Source: Peribacillus asahii
GTDB lineage: Bacteria > Bacillota > Bacilli > Bacillales > DSM-1321
Direction: 5' to 3'
DNA length: 64,000 bases
NCBI RefSeq assembly: GCF_004006295.1
Contig: NZ_CP026095.1
Location: 854,001 to 918,000, forward strand
Made by a program: the position numbers and the translations under genes. Positions 51,855 to 61,139 of the stretch are shown here, piece by piece (within the stretch, counting starts at the first letter, position 1; every line of letters begins with the position of its first letter). Under the pieces are notes generated by a model. That model ran no database searches and was not told where the DNA came from. It saw nothing but the letters and a program-made list of their open reading frames with translations.

Positions 51855-52301
51855 ATGATTATTGAAAAAGTAATTGGAAACTTACGTGAGGTTGATAGAG
51901 CAGGAAGACATCTTGAACGCATCTATTTAGAAAGTGATGCACTTCGTAAAAGAATTCAGCGCGTTAAAACCGATCATGGAAAAGAGTTAGGGATTCGTTT
52001 AAAAGGAAATAAAGATTTAGCAGATGGCGACATTCTATATATGGATGAAAAGAATATCATTGCCATTCAAACATTGGCTGATGATGTATTAGCTATTCAG
52101 CCTGCATCTATTGGTCAAATGGGAGAAGTTGCACATCAATTAGGCAATCGCCATTTACCAGCGCAGTTTGAAGGAGACGAAATGCTCGTTCAATATGATT
52201 ATCTCGTTGAAAAGCTATTGACTGATATGAAGGTTCAATATCGTCGTGAGAAAAGAAAGGTTAAAGAAGCATTTCGTCATGTCGGACATGCGCATGATTA
52301 A
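51855..52301 (+). CDS. ureE: Urease accessory protein UreE (nickel chaperone)
   Basis: 148 aa. MIIEKVIGNLREVDRAGRHL, then ILYMDEKNIIAIQTLADDVL and QMGEVAHQLGNRHLPAQFEG, which includes the conserved nickel-binding His (NRH). The C-terminal tail is short (HVGHAHD) and not the long His-rich tail of some UreEs. AGGTGAAATAG before ATG 51,855. Its end overlaps the start of ureF. Confidence 0.93.
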   Translation: MIIEKVIGNLREVDRAGRHLERIYLESDALRKRIQRVKTDHGKELGIRLKGNKDLADGDILYMDEKNIIAIQTLADDVLAIQPASIGQMGEVAHQLGNRHLPAQFEGDEMLVQYDYLVEKLLTDMKVQYRREKRKVKEAFRHVGHAHD

Positions 52302-52980
52302 AGAAATTCTTCCGTTAATTCAGCTTTGTGATTCGAACTTTCCATCTGGAGCGTTTTCCCATTCCTTTGGATTGGAAACGTATATTCAAGAAGACTATGT
52401 AACTACTGTTGAGGAGTTTAAACAGTTTTTACATGTATATATTTTGAAATCATTAACGTATACAGATGGGCTTGGCTGCCGGATTGCCTATGATTTAGCA
52501 GCAGAACAGAAGCTTGAAGAGTTGTGGGGGTTAGATGAAGTCTTATATGCAAGCTGTTCTTCTGCAGAATCACGCGAAGCATCGCGGCGGATTGGCCAGC
52601 AAATGGCACGTATTTGTTTAGTGTTATATCCATCTGATACATTGGCCGATTATCAACAGAAGATTAAGAAAAAGCAATGTTACGGCCATCCAGCACTTGT
52701 ATTTGCGCTTGTATGTTATGAGCTTACTATTTCAAGAGAGTTAGCAGTTATGAGTTGTTTATATGCAGGAGTATCTTCTCTTATCCAAAATGCTGTGCGT
52801 GGTATTCCTTTAGGGCAAACAGACGGACAATTATTATTATTATGGGCGCATGAAGTTATCCAATCGGCTGTTGAGGTGGTCGAAGGGCTATCTGAATCAG
52901 CACTTGGCCGAACTCAACCAGGTCTCGAAATTGCGCAAATGAGACATGAACAATTACATGTAAGACTATTTATGAGCTAA
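52279..52980 (+). CDS. ureF: Urease accessory protein UreF
   Basis: About 233 aa. The start is not certain: ATG 52,279 (MSDMRMIKEI) or ATG 52,294 (MIKEILPLIQLCDSNFPSGA), both inside the end of ureE; family alignment favours the second. LCDSNFPSGAFSHSFGLETY is the UreF signature, and SLIQNAVRGIPLGQTDGQ and LEIAQMRHEQLHVRLFMS complete it. UreF forms the activation complex with UreD and UreG. Confidence 0.92.
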   Translation: MSDMRMIKEILPLIQLCDSNFPSGAFSHSFGLETYIQEDYVTTVEEFKQFLHVYILKSLTYTDGLGCRIAYDLAAEQKLEELWGLDEVLYASCSSAESREASRRIGQQMARICLVLYPSDTLADYQQKIKKKQCYGHPALVFALVCYELTISRELAVMSCLYAGVSSLIQNAVRGIPLGQTDGQLLLLWAHEVIQSAVEVVEGLSESALGRTQPGLEIAQMRHEQLHVRLFMS

Positions 52981-53034
52981 TAGGAAAAGAGGTGAAGAGG
53001 TTTGTCTCTGGAGAAAGAGGCAGGCCCATAGTTG

Positions 53035-53652
53035 ATGAAAGATGTTATTAAAATTGGTGTAGGTGGTCCGGTTGGAGCTGGAAAAACGATGCTTGTGGAA
53101 AAATTAACGAGAGCGATGGCGAATGATTTTAGTATGGCCGTTGTAACAAATGATATTTACACAAAGGAAGATGCGCTCTTTTTAATGAGAAACGGGGTGC
53201 TTCCTGAAACGAGAATTATTGGAGTGGAGACAGGCGGTTGTCCGCATACAGCCATTCGAGAAGATGCTTCCATGAACTTTGCAGCAATTGATGAATTGAT
53301 GGAATATCATCCTGATTTGGATCTTATTTTTGTCGAGAGCGGCGGTGATAATTTAGCCGCCACATTTAGTCCAGAGCTTGTTGATTTCTCGATTTATATT
53401 ATCGATGTAGCACAAGGAGAGAAAATCCCGCGTAAGGGCGGGCAAGGTATGATTAAATCTGATCTTTTTATTATTAATAAAACAGATTTGGCTCCTTATG
53501 TTGGTGCAAGCTTAGAAATCATGGAGCGAGATACGTTAATGACTCGTGGAGATAAGCCGTTTTTCTTTACTAATTTAAAAGATGAACAAGGCTTAGACGA
53601 TGTTGTGAATTGGATTAAATCAGAGGTTTTCTTAATAGGTTTAGAGCAATGA
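53035..53652 (+). CDS. ureG: Urease accessory GTPase UreG
   Basis: 205 aa. P-loop [17 protein letters not shown], nickel-binding [17 protein letters not shown] (Cys-Pro-His), [20 protein letters not shown] and [17 protein letters not shown]. It hydrolyses GTP to drive nickel insertion. ATG 53,035 is used; a TTG lies 3 bp upstream. The site is weak. Its stop overlaps ureD (ATGA). Confidence 0.95.
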   Translation: MKDVIKIGVGGPVGAGKTMLVEKLTRAMANDFSMAVVTNDIYTKEDALFLMRNGVLPETRIIGVETGGCPHTAIREDASMNFAAIDELMEYHPDLDLIFVESGGDNLAATFSPELVDFSIYIIDVAQGEKIPRKGGQGMIKSDLFIINKTDLAPYVGASLEIMERDTLMTRGDKPFFFTNLKDEQGLDDVVNWIKSEVFLIGLEQ

Positions 53653-54464
53653 ATTGGACGGGACAATTACATTTAACGGCTTCATTAAAAAATGGGAAGA
53701 CCATTTTATGTGATAGCTATTATGAAGGGACGTTTAAAGTATCTCGTCCCGTTTTTTTAGAAGAGGACTCCCCAACTTATTTTTTGATTCATGTCGGCGG
53801 CGGCTATGTAGGTGGAGACCGATACAATCAATGCTTTCATTTAGAAGAAGGGGCTGTGCTAACATTAACGACCCAGTCAGCGACGAAAGTCTATAAAACG
53901 ACAGCGTTACCTGCTAAGCAGCAAACAACGATTTTTCTTGAAAAAGGTAGTTTTCTAACGTATTTACAAGATCCTGTTATTGCTTATGAACAGGCAAAGT
54001 ATATACAAGAAACGACCATTGAAATGGAAGCAGGCTCTAGCTTATTACTAACAGATATGTACACTCCAGGCTGGTCAGCGACGCAACAGAGCTTTACCTA
54101 TGATTGGATTCACTCCGATATGACAGTCATTTATGATCGAAGGAAAATAGTAATCGATCACCTCTTATTACAGCCTAAGGATCAACTAGATTCCATCCTC
54201 TTATTAGAAGGTTATACCCATTTTGGTTCTCTGCTTTTTATTCATGAAAAGTTGAATGATGCTGCTTTTCATGAATTAGTAGAGGCACTACATATATTTG
54301 AAAATGAGGCAAGAGTCGGCCTCTCCCGCTTACCGGTTGCCGGTCTGCTTTTACGGGTTTTGGCCAATCAAACTCAAATAATCGAGAAAATCTTTGCGAT
54401 TTGTGAAACGATTTTACGAAGCGAAGTGTTGCAAAAAGAAGCTGTTTTTTATCGGAAATATTAA
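53649..54464 (+). CDS. ureD: Urease accessory protein UreD (UreH)
   Basis: 271 aa from ATG 53,649 (4-bp overlap with ureG). [60 protein letters not shown] and [20 protein letters not shown] are UreD landmarks. It binds apo-urease and channels nickel. Last gene of the operon; a terminator-like hairpin is at 54,572-54,618. Confidence 0.93.
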   Translation: MNWTGQLHLTASLKNGKTILCDSYYEGTFKVSRPVFLEEDSPTYFLIHVGGGYVGGDRYNQCFHLEEGAVLTLTTQSATKVYKTTALPAKQQTTIFLEKGSFLTYLQDPVIAYEQAKYIQETTIEMEAGSSLLLTDMYTPGWSATQQSFTYDWIHSDMTVIYDRRKIVIDHLLLQPKDQLDSILLLEGYTHFGSLLFIHEKLNDAAFHELVEALHIFENEARVGLSRLPVAGLLLRVLANQTQIIEKIFAICETILRSEVLQKEAVFYRKY

Positions 54465-54571
54465 GTTGGTAGAGTGCGAGAACAGTTATATGGATTATTC
54501 TATTTCTTCCCAGTTTCTCCTCTGTTGACCGTGTTATCTCGATTAGGTACACTTATCATGGATATTTATTA

Positions 54572-54618
54572 GAAAAACACGACTTATTACTCTTAATGGT
54601 GAAAGTCGCTGTTTTTTC
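54572..54618 (+). terminator. Terminator of the urease operon
   Basis: AAAAACA..CGACTT and AAGTCG..TGTTTTTT form an imperfect stem with a T-run. Confidence 0.6.
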
Positions 54619-54685
54619 TTATGCTTTAATCCTTTAAACAAGGTAAACTTTCTTAAAGGATAAAAAAATTAGATAGGTGATTAAT

Positions 54686-56200
54686 TTGCAAATTGCGATA
54701 CATGGTATTACAGATGAGCGGTTTCGACGACCGCTTCAAAATATAGCTAATTTATTTTTTGAAGAAACAACCATTCAGTTTGGGGAAGAAGAAGCCGCGG
54801 AACTCGTTGTTCATTTAGAGTGGCATGTTACAGAGCAAATTACTGTTTCCGCAGTACTGATAGAGCAATCAACGAACAAACGCTTTGAGGCAGCACACGA
54901 AGAAGCGCTTGTATTGCCAGCTACAGAAAAAGAACAATTCATGCAAGTGAAGCGTGCGGTGTCACATGCTTATTTACAAGTGCTGCAGCAGCTTACGGGT
55001 ACGATTCAAAAGTGGGGGATTTTGACAGGGATTCGTCCGACCAAGCTGCTTCATAAAAAGCTTCAGCAAGGGTTATCTATGGAAGAAGCGCACGCGGAGT
55101 TAAAGGAAGATTATTTAATTTCGGATGAGAAAATTGACTTAATGCAAAAAATTACCGAACGTCAATTAGCGGCTGTTCCAGATTTGTATGATTTAAGAAG
55201 AGAAGTGAGTATTTATATTGGGATTCCGTTTTGTCCAACGAAATGTGCGTATTGTACATTTCCTGCTTATGCGATTAATGGACGTCAAGGTTCAGTTAAT
55301 TCTTTCCTTGGCGGTCTTCATTATGAAATAAGAGAAATGGGTCGTTATTTAAAAGAAAAAGGCATTAAGATTACGACGATTTATTATGGCGGTGGTACAC
55401 CGACAAGTATTACAGCCGAAGAAATGGATATGTTGTATGAAGAAATGTACACTTCCTTCCCTGATGTCGCCAATGTTCGTGAGGTTACGGTTGAAGCGGG
55501 AAGACCAGACACCATTACACCTGAGAAGCTGGAAGTGTTGAAGAAATGGAATATCGACCGAATTAGTGTAAATCCGCAATCGTACATCCAAGAAACATTG
55601 AAAGCGATTGGCCGGCATCATACTGTTCAAGAAACGATTGATAAATTCCACTTGTCACGCAGCATGGGGATGAATAACATCAATATGGATTTAATTATCG
55701 GTCTCCCTGGTGAAGAATTACCGGAGTTTGAAACAACGCTGGCTGAAACGGAAAAATTGATGCCGGAATCTTTAACCGTTCATACACTTTCTTTTAAACG
55801 TGCTTCAGAAATGACGAAGAATAAACAAAAGTATAAAGTCGCATCTCGCGATGAAGTAGAAAGAATGATGCATGCAGCAGAGAAGTGGACAGCGGATCAT
55901 GGATATGTTCCTTATTATTTATATCGTCAGAAAAACATTCTCGGTAATTTAGAAAATGTCGGCTATTCATTGCCAGGTCAGGAAAGCATTTATAACATTA
56001 TGATTATGGAAGAGCAGCAAACGATTCTCGGCCTTGGCTGCGGTGCAGCGAGTAAATTTATTGACCCAGTGACAGGGAAAATTACTCACTTTGCAAATCC
56101 GAAAGATCCAAAATCGTACAATGATCATTTCGAGCATTATACACAAAAGAAAATTGAAATGTTGGAAGAGTTATTGGATAATGAGAAATCCCAAGCTTAA
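54686..56200 (+). CDS. hemZ: HemZ, radical-SAM coproporphyrinogen III oxidase/dehydrogenase-like
   Basis: About 504 aa. TTG 54,686 is chosen: AGGTGA lies 5 nt upstream and the product starts MQIAIHGI as in B. subtilis HemZ (MQI..GI). The radical-SAM CxxxCxxC is in IPFCPTKCAYCTFPAYAI (near residues 184-191); other motifs are YYGGGTPTSITAEEMDMLYE, EAGRPDTITPEKLE and NMDLIIGLPGEE. HemN/HemW-like fold with an extra N-terminal domain (about 170 aa). An oxygen-independent route in haem or porphyrin metabolism is suggested; the precise reaction in Bacillus is debated. Confidence 0.9.
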   Translation: MQIAIHGITDERFRRPLQNIANLFFEETTIQFGEEEAAELVVHLEWHVTEQITVSAVLIEQSTNKRFEAAHEEALVLPATEKEQFMQVKRAVSHAYLQVLQQLTGTIQKWGILTGIRPTKLLHKKLQQGLSMEEAHAELKEDYLISDEKIDLMQKITERQLAAVPDLYDLRREVSIYIGIPFCPTKCAYCTFPAYAINGRQGSVNSFLGGLHYEIREMGRYLKEKGIKITTIYYGGGTPTSITAEEMDMLYEEMYTSFPDVANVREVTVEAGRPDTITPEKLEVLKKWNIDRISVNPQSYIQETLKAIGRHHTVQETIDKFHLSRSMGMNNINMDLIIGLPGEELPEFETTLAETEKLMPESLTVHTLSFKRASEMTKNKQKYKVASRDEVERMMHAAEKWTADHGYVPYYLYRQKNILGNLENVGYSLPGQESIYNIMIMEEQQTILGLGCGAASKFIDPVTGKITHFANPKDPKSYNDHFEHYTQKKIEMLEELLDNEKSQA

Positions 56201-56216
56201 TGCTTGGGGTTTTTTG
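56190..56216 (+). terminator. Terminator of hemZ (overlaps its stop codon)
   Basis: CCCAAGC (56,190-56,196) pairs with GCTTGGG (56,202-56,208), then GTTTTTTG. The hemZ stop lies in the loop. Confidence 0.85.
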
Positions 56217-56530
56217 TACGTTAAGAAGTTTAATTTCTTTAAAGGATTAAAGGAAGTATTTTACATCGGCTTTCGCCATTAGGGCGATAAGTTGTGTTTT
56301 TGTTGATTTAAAATAAAGTTTGATAAAAAGATCTATTTTGTAGAGTATTTCTTTGTTCAACACTCGGGCCAGATTGTGAAAATTTGTACTGAACGAAGCA
56401 GGTTATTTCAAGAAAAATTATTATAGGCAGTTTTGGTATTTGTTACTTTTTAGAAATGGATTAGAGAATCCAATAAATGTAGAAGATATAAGATATATAG
56501 TCCACAAACTACATTAGGAATGATACATCT
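56201..56530. other. Intergenic region with degenerate repeat fragment
   Basis: After the hemZ terminator there is no gene. At 56,355-56,385 GTTCAACACTCGGGCCAGAT resembles the right end of the degenerate repeat seen at 58,784 and 60,905. Confidence 0.45.
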
Positions 56531-57055
56531 ATGCACATCATCTATAACTTTTTATTTTTATTAGCTGGTTGGCGATGGGGTGATGGGAGGAATTAGGAAA
56601 AGTATTATCCAACAATACTCTTCTTTATCTTAAATGACCTTCTACATAACTTTTTAACCTATAATCACCCATTTTGGCACTTTGAAGAAACAGCATTTTC
56701 ATTGCCATTCTTTAACCATACAATTATTTCGCTAATGATTATGTTTGTTCGTTATCCTGTGACCATTTTGATTTATCTAAAATATTTCTTCGGAACGAAC
56801 AAATGGAGAGTAAGAATATTTCACTTCATATTTTGGGTTGTTCTATATGTTGCAGTTGAATATATCAACCTACAAATTGGTTTAATATCTCATCATAATG
56901 GTTGGAGTATGTGGAATTCGGTTCTATTCGTTATTGCTATGTTTATTGTATTTCCTATTCATTATAAAAAACCACTGTTAGCATGGCTGATAGTATTAGG
57001 AATATTTATAGTACTTATCATTGAATTTGATTTTCCTTTAAATAAAATGAAATAA
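56531..57055 (+). pseudogene. CBO0543-family membrane protein gene with in-frame amber codon
   Basis: The frame from ATG 56,531 gives MHIIYNFLFLLAGWRWGDGR, N, then TAG (56,594-56,596), then EKYYPTILFFILNDLLHNFL, YNHPFWHFEETAFSLPFFNH and several membrane helices to 57,055. The family normally has Trp at the TAG site (WRNWEKYYP), so TGG to TAG is the likely change. Repaired length (about 174 aa) is normal for CBO0543. The ATG at 56,702 is internal. No function is known. Confidence 0.7.
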
Positions 57056-57181
57056 TTTTTGAAGTTACGGGTGAATTCCTTTAGTAAGAAAAAGTGGTAT
57101 ATTCATAAGGTGTTCGGCAACTCCTGACTTTGGTTGCAATGATTGTTGAGCAAATTAACAATTTTTGAAGGATTGATTATC

Positions 57182-57640
57182 ATGGAAAGAATAATTTTAT
57201 GGTCAATGCTCATAATAGGAATCGCCCTACTCTTTTTTAGTTTAAGAAAACCACCAACTAAAGATTTGATTTTAATTTTCTTATTAACCTCTTTTTTCTC
57301 AACATTTCTTGGTGTTATTGTTGTAGAAGAAAAAATGCTCGAATATCCTATAAGCTTTTTAAGTAACTATTTCAGTTCTAGCATTCTGTATGAATATCTT
57401 ATACTTCCAGTTGTCTGTATTTACTTTTATCAAGCAACTTATTATTCAAGATATCCCAGCATTATTCTGAAATGTACATTGTATACCGCTTTTTTAACGA
57501 TCATTGAGGTTATTTTTGAAAGGTATACAGATTTAATTAAATATCATACATGGACATGGATACACACGTTTATCAGTATCTTTTTTTTATTCATGTTTAT
57601 CCGTATCCTGATGCAATTAATTAACAAGCAGGAAAGATAA
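57182..57640 (+). CDS. CBO0543-family membrane protein
   Basis: About 152 aa from ATG 57,182 (GAAGGATTG upstream). Family strings: MERIILWSMLIIGIALLFFS, LRKPPTKDLILIFLLTSFFS, VVEEKMLEYPISFL and VIFERYTDLIKYHTWTWIHT. Four to five membrane helices. A paralogue of the broken gene upstream (127 bp apart). Role unknown. Confidence 0.75.
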   Translation: MERIILWSMLIIGIALLFFSLRKPPTKDLILIFLLTSFFSTFLGVIVVEEKMLEYPISFLSNYFSSSILYEYLILPVVCIYFYQATYYSRYPSIILKCTLYTAFLTIIEVIFERYTDLIKYHTWTWIHTFISIFFLFMFIRILMQLINKQER

Positions 57641-58196
57641 AACGAGAAATATTACCCGTAAGTCTATAAGAAGGATATATGTATAAGCTTTAAACGTTTA
57701 TAAAACAGGGACTAAATTCCTTTTCGACTTTTAGCAGCAATATAGCATTCATAATGTTGATTAACAATAAGATGTTTAAAGCCCTAGTTCTGTCATTCCA
57801 TTAAAGGGCGCAATTCTGCAGTAAGAATTGTACTTTTTCTATCTGCTCAAGGTTTATTCCAGTCGCGTTACCTTCTTCACCATTTTAAGAATGCTTAATT
57901 TGATATTCTTTATTTCGGCATATTCTCTTTTTATGTGTAGATAGATTATGAGTTTCACATCGAGTCTATAAATTTTAAAGGGGTAATAGCCTGTGGAACG
58001 TCGTATGAGGTGAAAGTCTCACGTACGGTGTGAAGTGAGAGAAAAGATGGCGATAACTTCAAAAGCTTACCTATTACTATAAATTGAATAAGCTTTTCAA
58101 TTACGATACAGTTTGTTGAAGTGATATAATTAAATAAAATTAAACGTTAATACCGAAATATAATGAAATAAAGAATAAGGAAAAGGGGGATTGAAA
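57641..58196. other. Intergenic region holding a repeat fragment and a group II intron remnant
   Basis: CCATTAAAGGGCGCAATTCT at 57,798 belongs to the degenerate repeat family. The intron remnant is at 57,985-58,080. No gene. Confidence 0.5.
57985..58080 (+). mobile_element. Group II intron remnant
   Basis: GTCGTATGAGGTGAAAGTCT followed by CACGTACGG is the well-known conserved segment just upstream of the intron-encoded protein in bacterial group II introns. AAGATGGCGATAACTTC and AAAGCTTACCTATTACTA follow. No reverse transcriptase gene and no domain V/VI are seen, so only a fragment is left. Confidence 0.65.
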
Positions 58197-58706
58197 ATGG
58201 ATGTAAGATACCCAATTGGGAAACTGCAAGTTCCTGAAAAAGTAACATTAGAAAATATTCAAGAATGGCTAAAGGAAATCGAAACTTACACGATTCGATT
58301 AAGAGAAACTGTCGATTCATTAAGTGATGAGGAATTAGGTAGAACTTATCGTGAAGGTAGCTGGACAGTTCGTCAACTTGTTCATCACATTGCAGATTCT
58401 CAGTTGAACATGTATCAACGTTTGAAGCTGGCTTTAACAGATGAGAATCCAACAGTACCAGCTTTTGATGAAGAAAAGTGGGCTATTCAACCGGATACAA
58501 AGCTTCCTGTAGAAAGTTCTATTAAAATGTTAGAAGGTATAAATGAGCGCATCGTATCTTTAGGACATAATTTAACTGAAGAGCAATTAAATCGAGCTTT
58601 TACTCACCAGATAAATGGTATAATAACAGTCGCAACAAAAGTTGCAAAATTAGCTTGGCACGAAGAGCATCATTTAGCCCATATAAAAATCGCATTATCA
58701 AAATAA
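58197..58706 (+). CDS. yfiT: YfiT-type bacillithiol transferase (DinB fold)
   Basis: About 169 aa from ATG 58,197 (AAAGGGGG upstream). MDVRYPIGKLQVPEKVTLEN is the YfiT start. Metal His: VRQLVHHIADSQLNMYQRLK and LAWHEEHHLAHIKIAL. Related enzymes transfer bacillithiol to electrophiles in the cytoplasm; the physiological substrate here is unknown. A terminator follows at 58,718. Single gene. Confidence 0.85.
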   Translation: MDVRYPIGKLQVPEKVTLENIQEWLKEIETYTIRLRETVDSLSDEELGRTYREGSWTVRQLVHHIADSQLNMYQRLKLALTDENPTVPAFDEEKWAIQPDTKLPVESSIKMLEGINERIVSLGHNLTEEQLNRAFTHQINGIITVATKVAKLAWHEEHHLAHIKIALSK

Positions 58707-58972
58707 TACAATATGTATAAAAGTGGCTTATCGAACCTCGATAAGCCACTTTTAAAATTAAAATAAGGAATAATTATAGAAGTTTTATTCAACTAAAGGG
58801 CACTATCCTGTAGCAAGGATTAGCGTTTATTTTCATTTTAGGACCAGGTTGTGGAGGATTGGAAGAAGGAAAGCTATGTATAATTAATGATGTAAGTTTA
58901 TGCTTTTTATGTAATAATTATTTTGTAGAGATGTAAAGTTACAATTCATACATAGTGAAGGTGGGGATCATA
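58707..58972. other. Intergenic region with degenerate repeat copy
   Basis: After the terminator, 58,784-58,862 holds TTCAACTAAAGGGCACTATC, then AAGGATTAGCG and ATTTTAGGACCAGGTTGTGG, the fullest copy of a degenerate repeat family found across 56.3-63.7 kb. Confidence 0.5.
58718..58754 (+). terminator. Terminator of yfiT
   Basis: A 17-bp perfect stem (58,718-58,734 with 58,738-58,754), loop ACC, followed by A/T-rich DNA. Confidence 0.85.
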
Positions 58973-59413
58973 ATGGCAACGGGAACGCATACTGTAGTAG
59001 TTCCAGCAGATGTACAAGCAGTTTGGGATTATGTCAGTGATCTTGAAAAATGGGCAACGACAGTACCAGCCTATAAAGAACATGAAATCATAAATGACAA
59101 GCAATCTATTTGGACATTTGAAGGCAGTGTGAAAGGTATTAAAAAAACAATACAAGCGCAGGTAGATATTACCGAATGGAATGAACCTTCAAATATTAAG
59201 TTTGAACTAAAAGGTTTATCAGATAATTTTACAGGAAGCGGTCACTTTACTGCAGAAGATGTTAATGGTGAAACAATAATGACTTGTACGGTAGAAGTCC
59301 GTGCAGGTGGATTATCTGGTGCCGTATTAACACCAATTATTAAATGGGCTGTTCCGAAAGTAGCCTCTCGTTTAACAGAATCTATCGCACGTAAAATTGC
59401 AGTATTCTCATAG
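58973..59413 (+). CDS. SRPBCC-family protein (CoxG-like)
   Basis: About 146 aa from ATG 58,973 (GGTGGGGATC upstream). TVVVPADVQAVWDYVSDLEK, then WATTVPAYKEHEII, TWTFEGS-like IWTFEGSVKGIKK and GSGHFTAEDVNGETIMTCTV match the START/SRPBCC helix-grip fold, CoxG/YndB-like branch. Such proteins bind hydrophobic ligands; the ligand is unknown. Full length. Single gene. Confidence 0.8.
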   Translation: MATGTHTVVVPADVQAVWDYVSDLEKWATTVPAYKEHEIINDKQSIWTFEGSVKGIKKTIQAQVDITEWNEPSNIKFELKGLSDNFTGSGHFTAEDVNGETIMTCTVEVRAGGLSGAVLTPIIKWAVPKVASRLTESIARKIAVFS

Positions 59414-59674
59414 TTTTCAAAGATTGAAAGTCGATTCATTTTGGAGATACCTTCTCTGAAGTATAGATGGTAACATTCTGAAGTGACCAATGTAATGATA
59501 TAGAAGTTCTACTAGAAATTTTATAATTAGCGGAAAGGGGACTGTTCAAAAAAGGATGGTCTCTTTTTTCAATATTCGAGAATCGGGCGCTTTCCTGAAA
59601 TTGGTATGCTCCCCTTATAGTAGACACGTTTTAAAAAGCGCATTAATCTGTCTATTATTAAGGGGGTATTTTTT

Positions 59675-59965
59675 ATGGAGAAAAAAGCAGAGACTTATGA
59701 TATATCATTCAAGAAAAAAGCAGTGGATTTATTTCATCAAAAGAAGAATTATGCAGCCGTTTCCAGAGAATTAAACACTCATCGAAAAAACATACAACGA
59801 TGGGTTAAACAGTTTAGTGAAGATGGGATGGTTGGTCTTAGAGAAAAACGTGGCAGAAAAAGTGGGTCTAGTAGAGTCTCTTCATCTACCTTTGAAAATA
59901 CCCAACAGAAAATAAAGCGATTAGAAGCTGAGAATGAACTGTTAAAAAAGCTTTTAAAGATGTGA
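59675..59965 (+). CDS. IS3-family transposase OrfA
   Basis: 96 aa. A helix-turn-helix protein (YDISFKKKAVDLFHQKKNYA, AVSRELNTHRKNIQRWVKQF) with a C-terminal leucine zipper (KIKRLEAENELLKKLLKM). The A6G run at 59,944-59,950 near its end is a likely -1 frameshift site joining it to OrfB, as in IS150. Confidence 0.85.
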   Translation: MEKKAETYDISFKKKAVDLFHQKKNYAAVSRELNTHRKNIQRWVKQFSEDGMVGLREKRGRKSGSSRVSSSTFENTQQKIKRLEAENELLKKLLKM

Positions 59966-60852
59966 AAGGAGGAATGAATCTAAAACCTAGTATTCTATTT
60001 CCAATCATTAATGATTTATCTAAACAAGCTCACTCTATACAGCTACTTTGTCATCTAGCTAAAGTATCAAGAAGTGGATACTACAAGTGGATAAAGCGTA
60101 AAGCATTACCTTCGGAAAAGCAGATAGAGGATGAGAAGCTAAAGCAGAAAATAATAGAATGTCATCAGAAATATAAGGGCATCTATGGCTATAGAAGAAT
60201 ACAAATTTGGTTAAAGAGGACCTATGATATTCATATTAATCACAAAAAAGTTCAACGGTTACTAAGTGAGCTAGGTATTAAAGCAATTATCAGGAAGAAA
60301 CGAATTTATTACGGTAAGAAAGAACCTTATCTTATCTCGAATAATTATTTAAATAGATCCTTTTACGCTTCTCGCCCTAATGAAAAGTGGGTAACGGATA
60401 TTACGTACCTCATTTTCAATGGACAGAAACTATACTTGTCTGCCATCAAAGACCTATATAATAACGAAGTTGTTGCGTACCAAATTAGTAGACGTAATGA
60501 TTATAAACTAGTCTTGGATACTCTTAAAAAAGCCATAAAAGGAAGGAATGTAAAGGGACTCCTTCTCCATAGTGATCAAGGATACCAATACACTTCCCAT
60601 AACTATAATCAGCTACTCACAAGAAATAAAATGAAAGCTAGTATGTCTAGAAAGGGCAACTGTTGGGATAACGCTAGTATGGAAAATTTCTTTAGTCATT
60701 TAAAAACAGAATGTTTTAACCTGCATACTTTTAAAACTTCACAAGAGGTTAGAAGGGCTATTAAAGACTACATTCACTTTTATAACCACGAAAGGTTTCA
60801 AACCAAGCTAAACAACCTGACTCCTATCGAATATAGAAGTCAGGCTTCTTAA
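59962..60852 (+). CDS. IS3-family transposase OrfB (DDE integrase domain)
   Basis: 296 aa. HTH_21-like N-terminus (CHLAKVSRSGYYKWIKRKAL), then the rve/DDE domain: first Asp in KWVTDITYL, second in LLHSDQGYQY, Glu in NASMENFFSHLKTE; end HFYNHERFQTKLNNLTPIEY. All catalytic residues present. It overlaps OrfA by 4 bp; expression as an OrfAB fusion by frameshifting is likely. Confidence 0.9.
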   Translation: MKGGMNLKPSILFPIINDLSKQAHSIQLLCHLAKVSRSGYYKWIKRKALPSEKQIEDEKLKQKIIECHQKYKGIYGYRRIQIWLKRTYDIHINHKKVQRLLSELGIKAIIRKKRIYYGKKEPYLISNNYLNRSFYASRPNEKWVTDITYLIFNGQKLYLSAIKDLYNNEVVAYQISRRNDYKLVLDTLKKAIKGRNVKGLLLHSDQGYQYTSHNYNQLLTRNKMKASMSRKGNCWDNASMENFFSHLKTECFNLHTFKTSQEVRRAIKDYIHFYNHERFQTKLNNLTPIEYRSQAS

Positions 60853-61139
60853 CTGCGCTTATTTTTTTATGTCTACTTGACAGGGGTCAGATCAAAATAA
60901 GGAATAGCGCTAATTTTCATTTAAGGGCCAGATTGTTGAACAGCACCTGTATTGAAAATTAGATATTTGTGTTTGAAATACAGAAGAGATTGTGAAGGTT
61001 TGCACTTAAACGAACGGGCAGCATTCCTGTAATGAAGAAATAGAGGGTTTGAACATAAAAAACACCTCTTGGTATGATAAGAGGGTCCTAAAGCTTGCCG
61101 GCAAAAAGGACTACTTATTCGCATACCAGGAGGCTCACT
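60853..61139. other. Region between IS3 and IS110 transposase genes
   Basis: It contains the IS3 right end, repeat fragments at 60,893-60,945 and 61,003-61,035, and the structured leader of the IS110 transposase (61,067-61,132) in which CCTCTTGGTATG can pair with CATACCAGGAGG and mask the ribosome-binding site. Confidence 0.5.
61067..61132 (+). promoter_or_regulatory. Hairpin masking the IS110 transposase ribosome-binding site
   Basis: CCTCTTGGTATG (near 61,067-61,078) is complementary to CATACCAGGAGG (near 61,121-61,132), which includes the Shine-Dalgarno. Such leaders limit translation of transposase from read-through transcripts. Confidence 0.5.

Larger units (their letters stand above)
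59607..60889 (+). mobile_element. IS3-family element (IS150-like)
   Basis: About 1.28 kb with imperfect terminal inverted repeats: the left end begins TGCTCCCCTTATAGTAGACA and the right end (reverse complement) begins TGACCCCTGTCAAGTAGACA. Both continue with a similar AAGCGCA motif. It contains orfA and orfB. It splits a copy of the degenerate intergenic repeat (left part at 59,578-59,603, right part at 60,893-60,945). No clear target duplication was seen. Confidence 0.8.
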
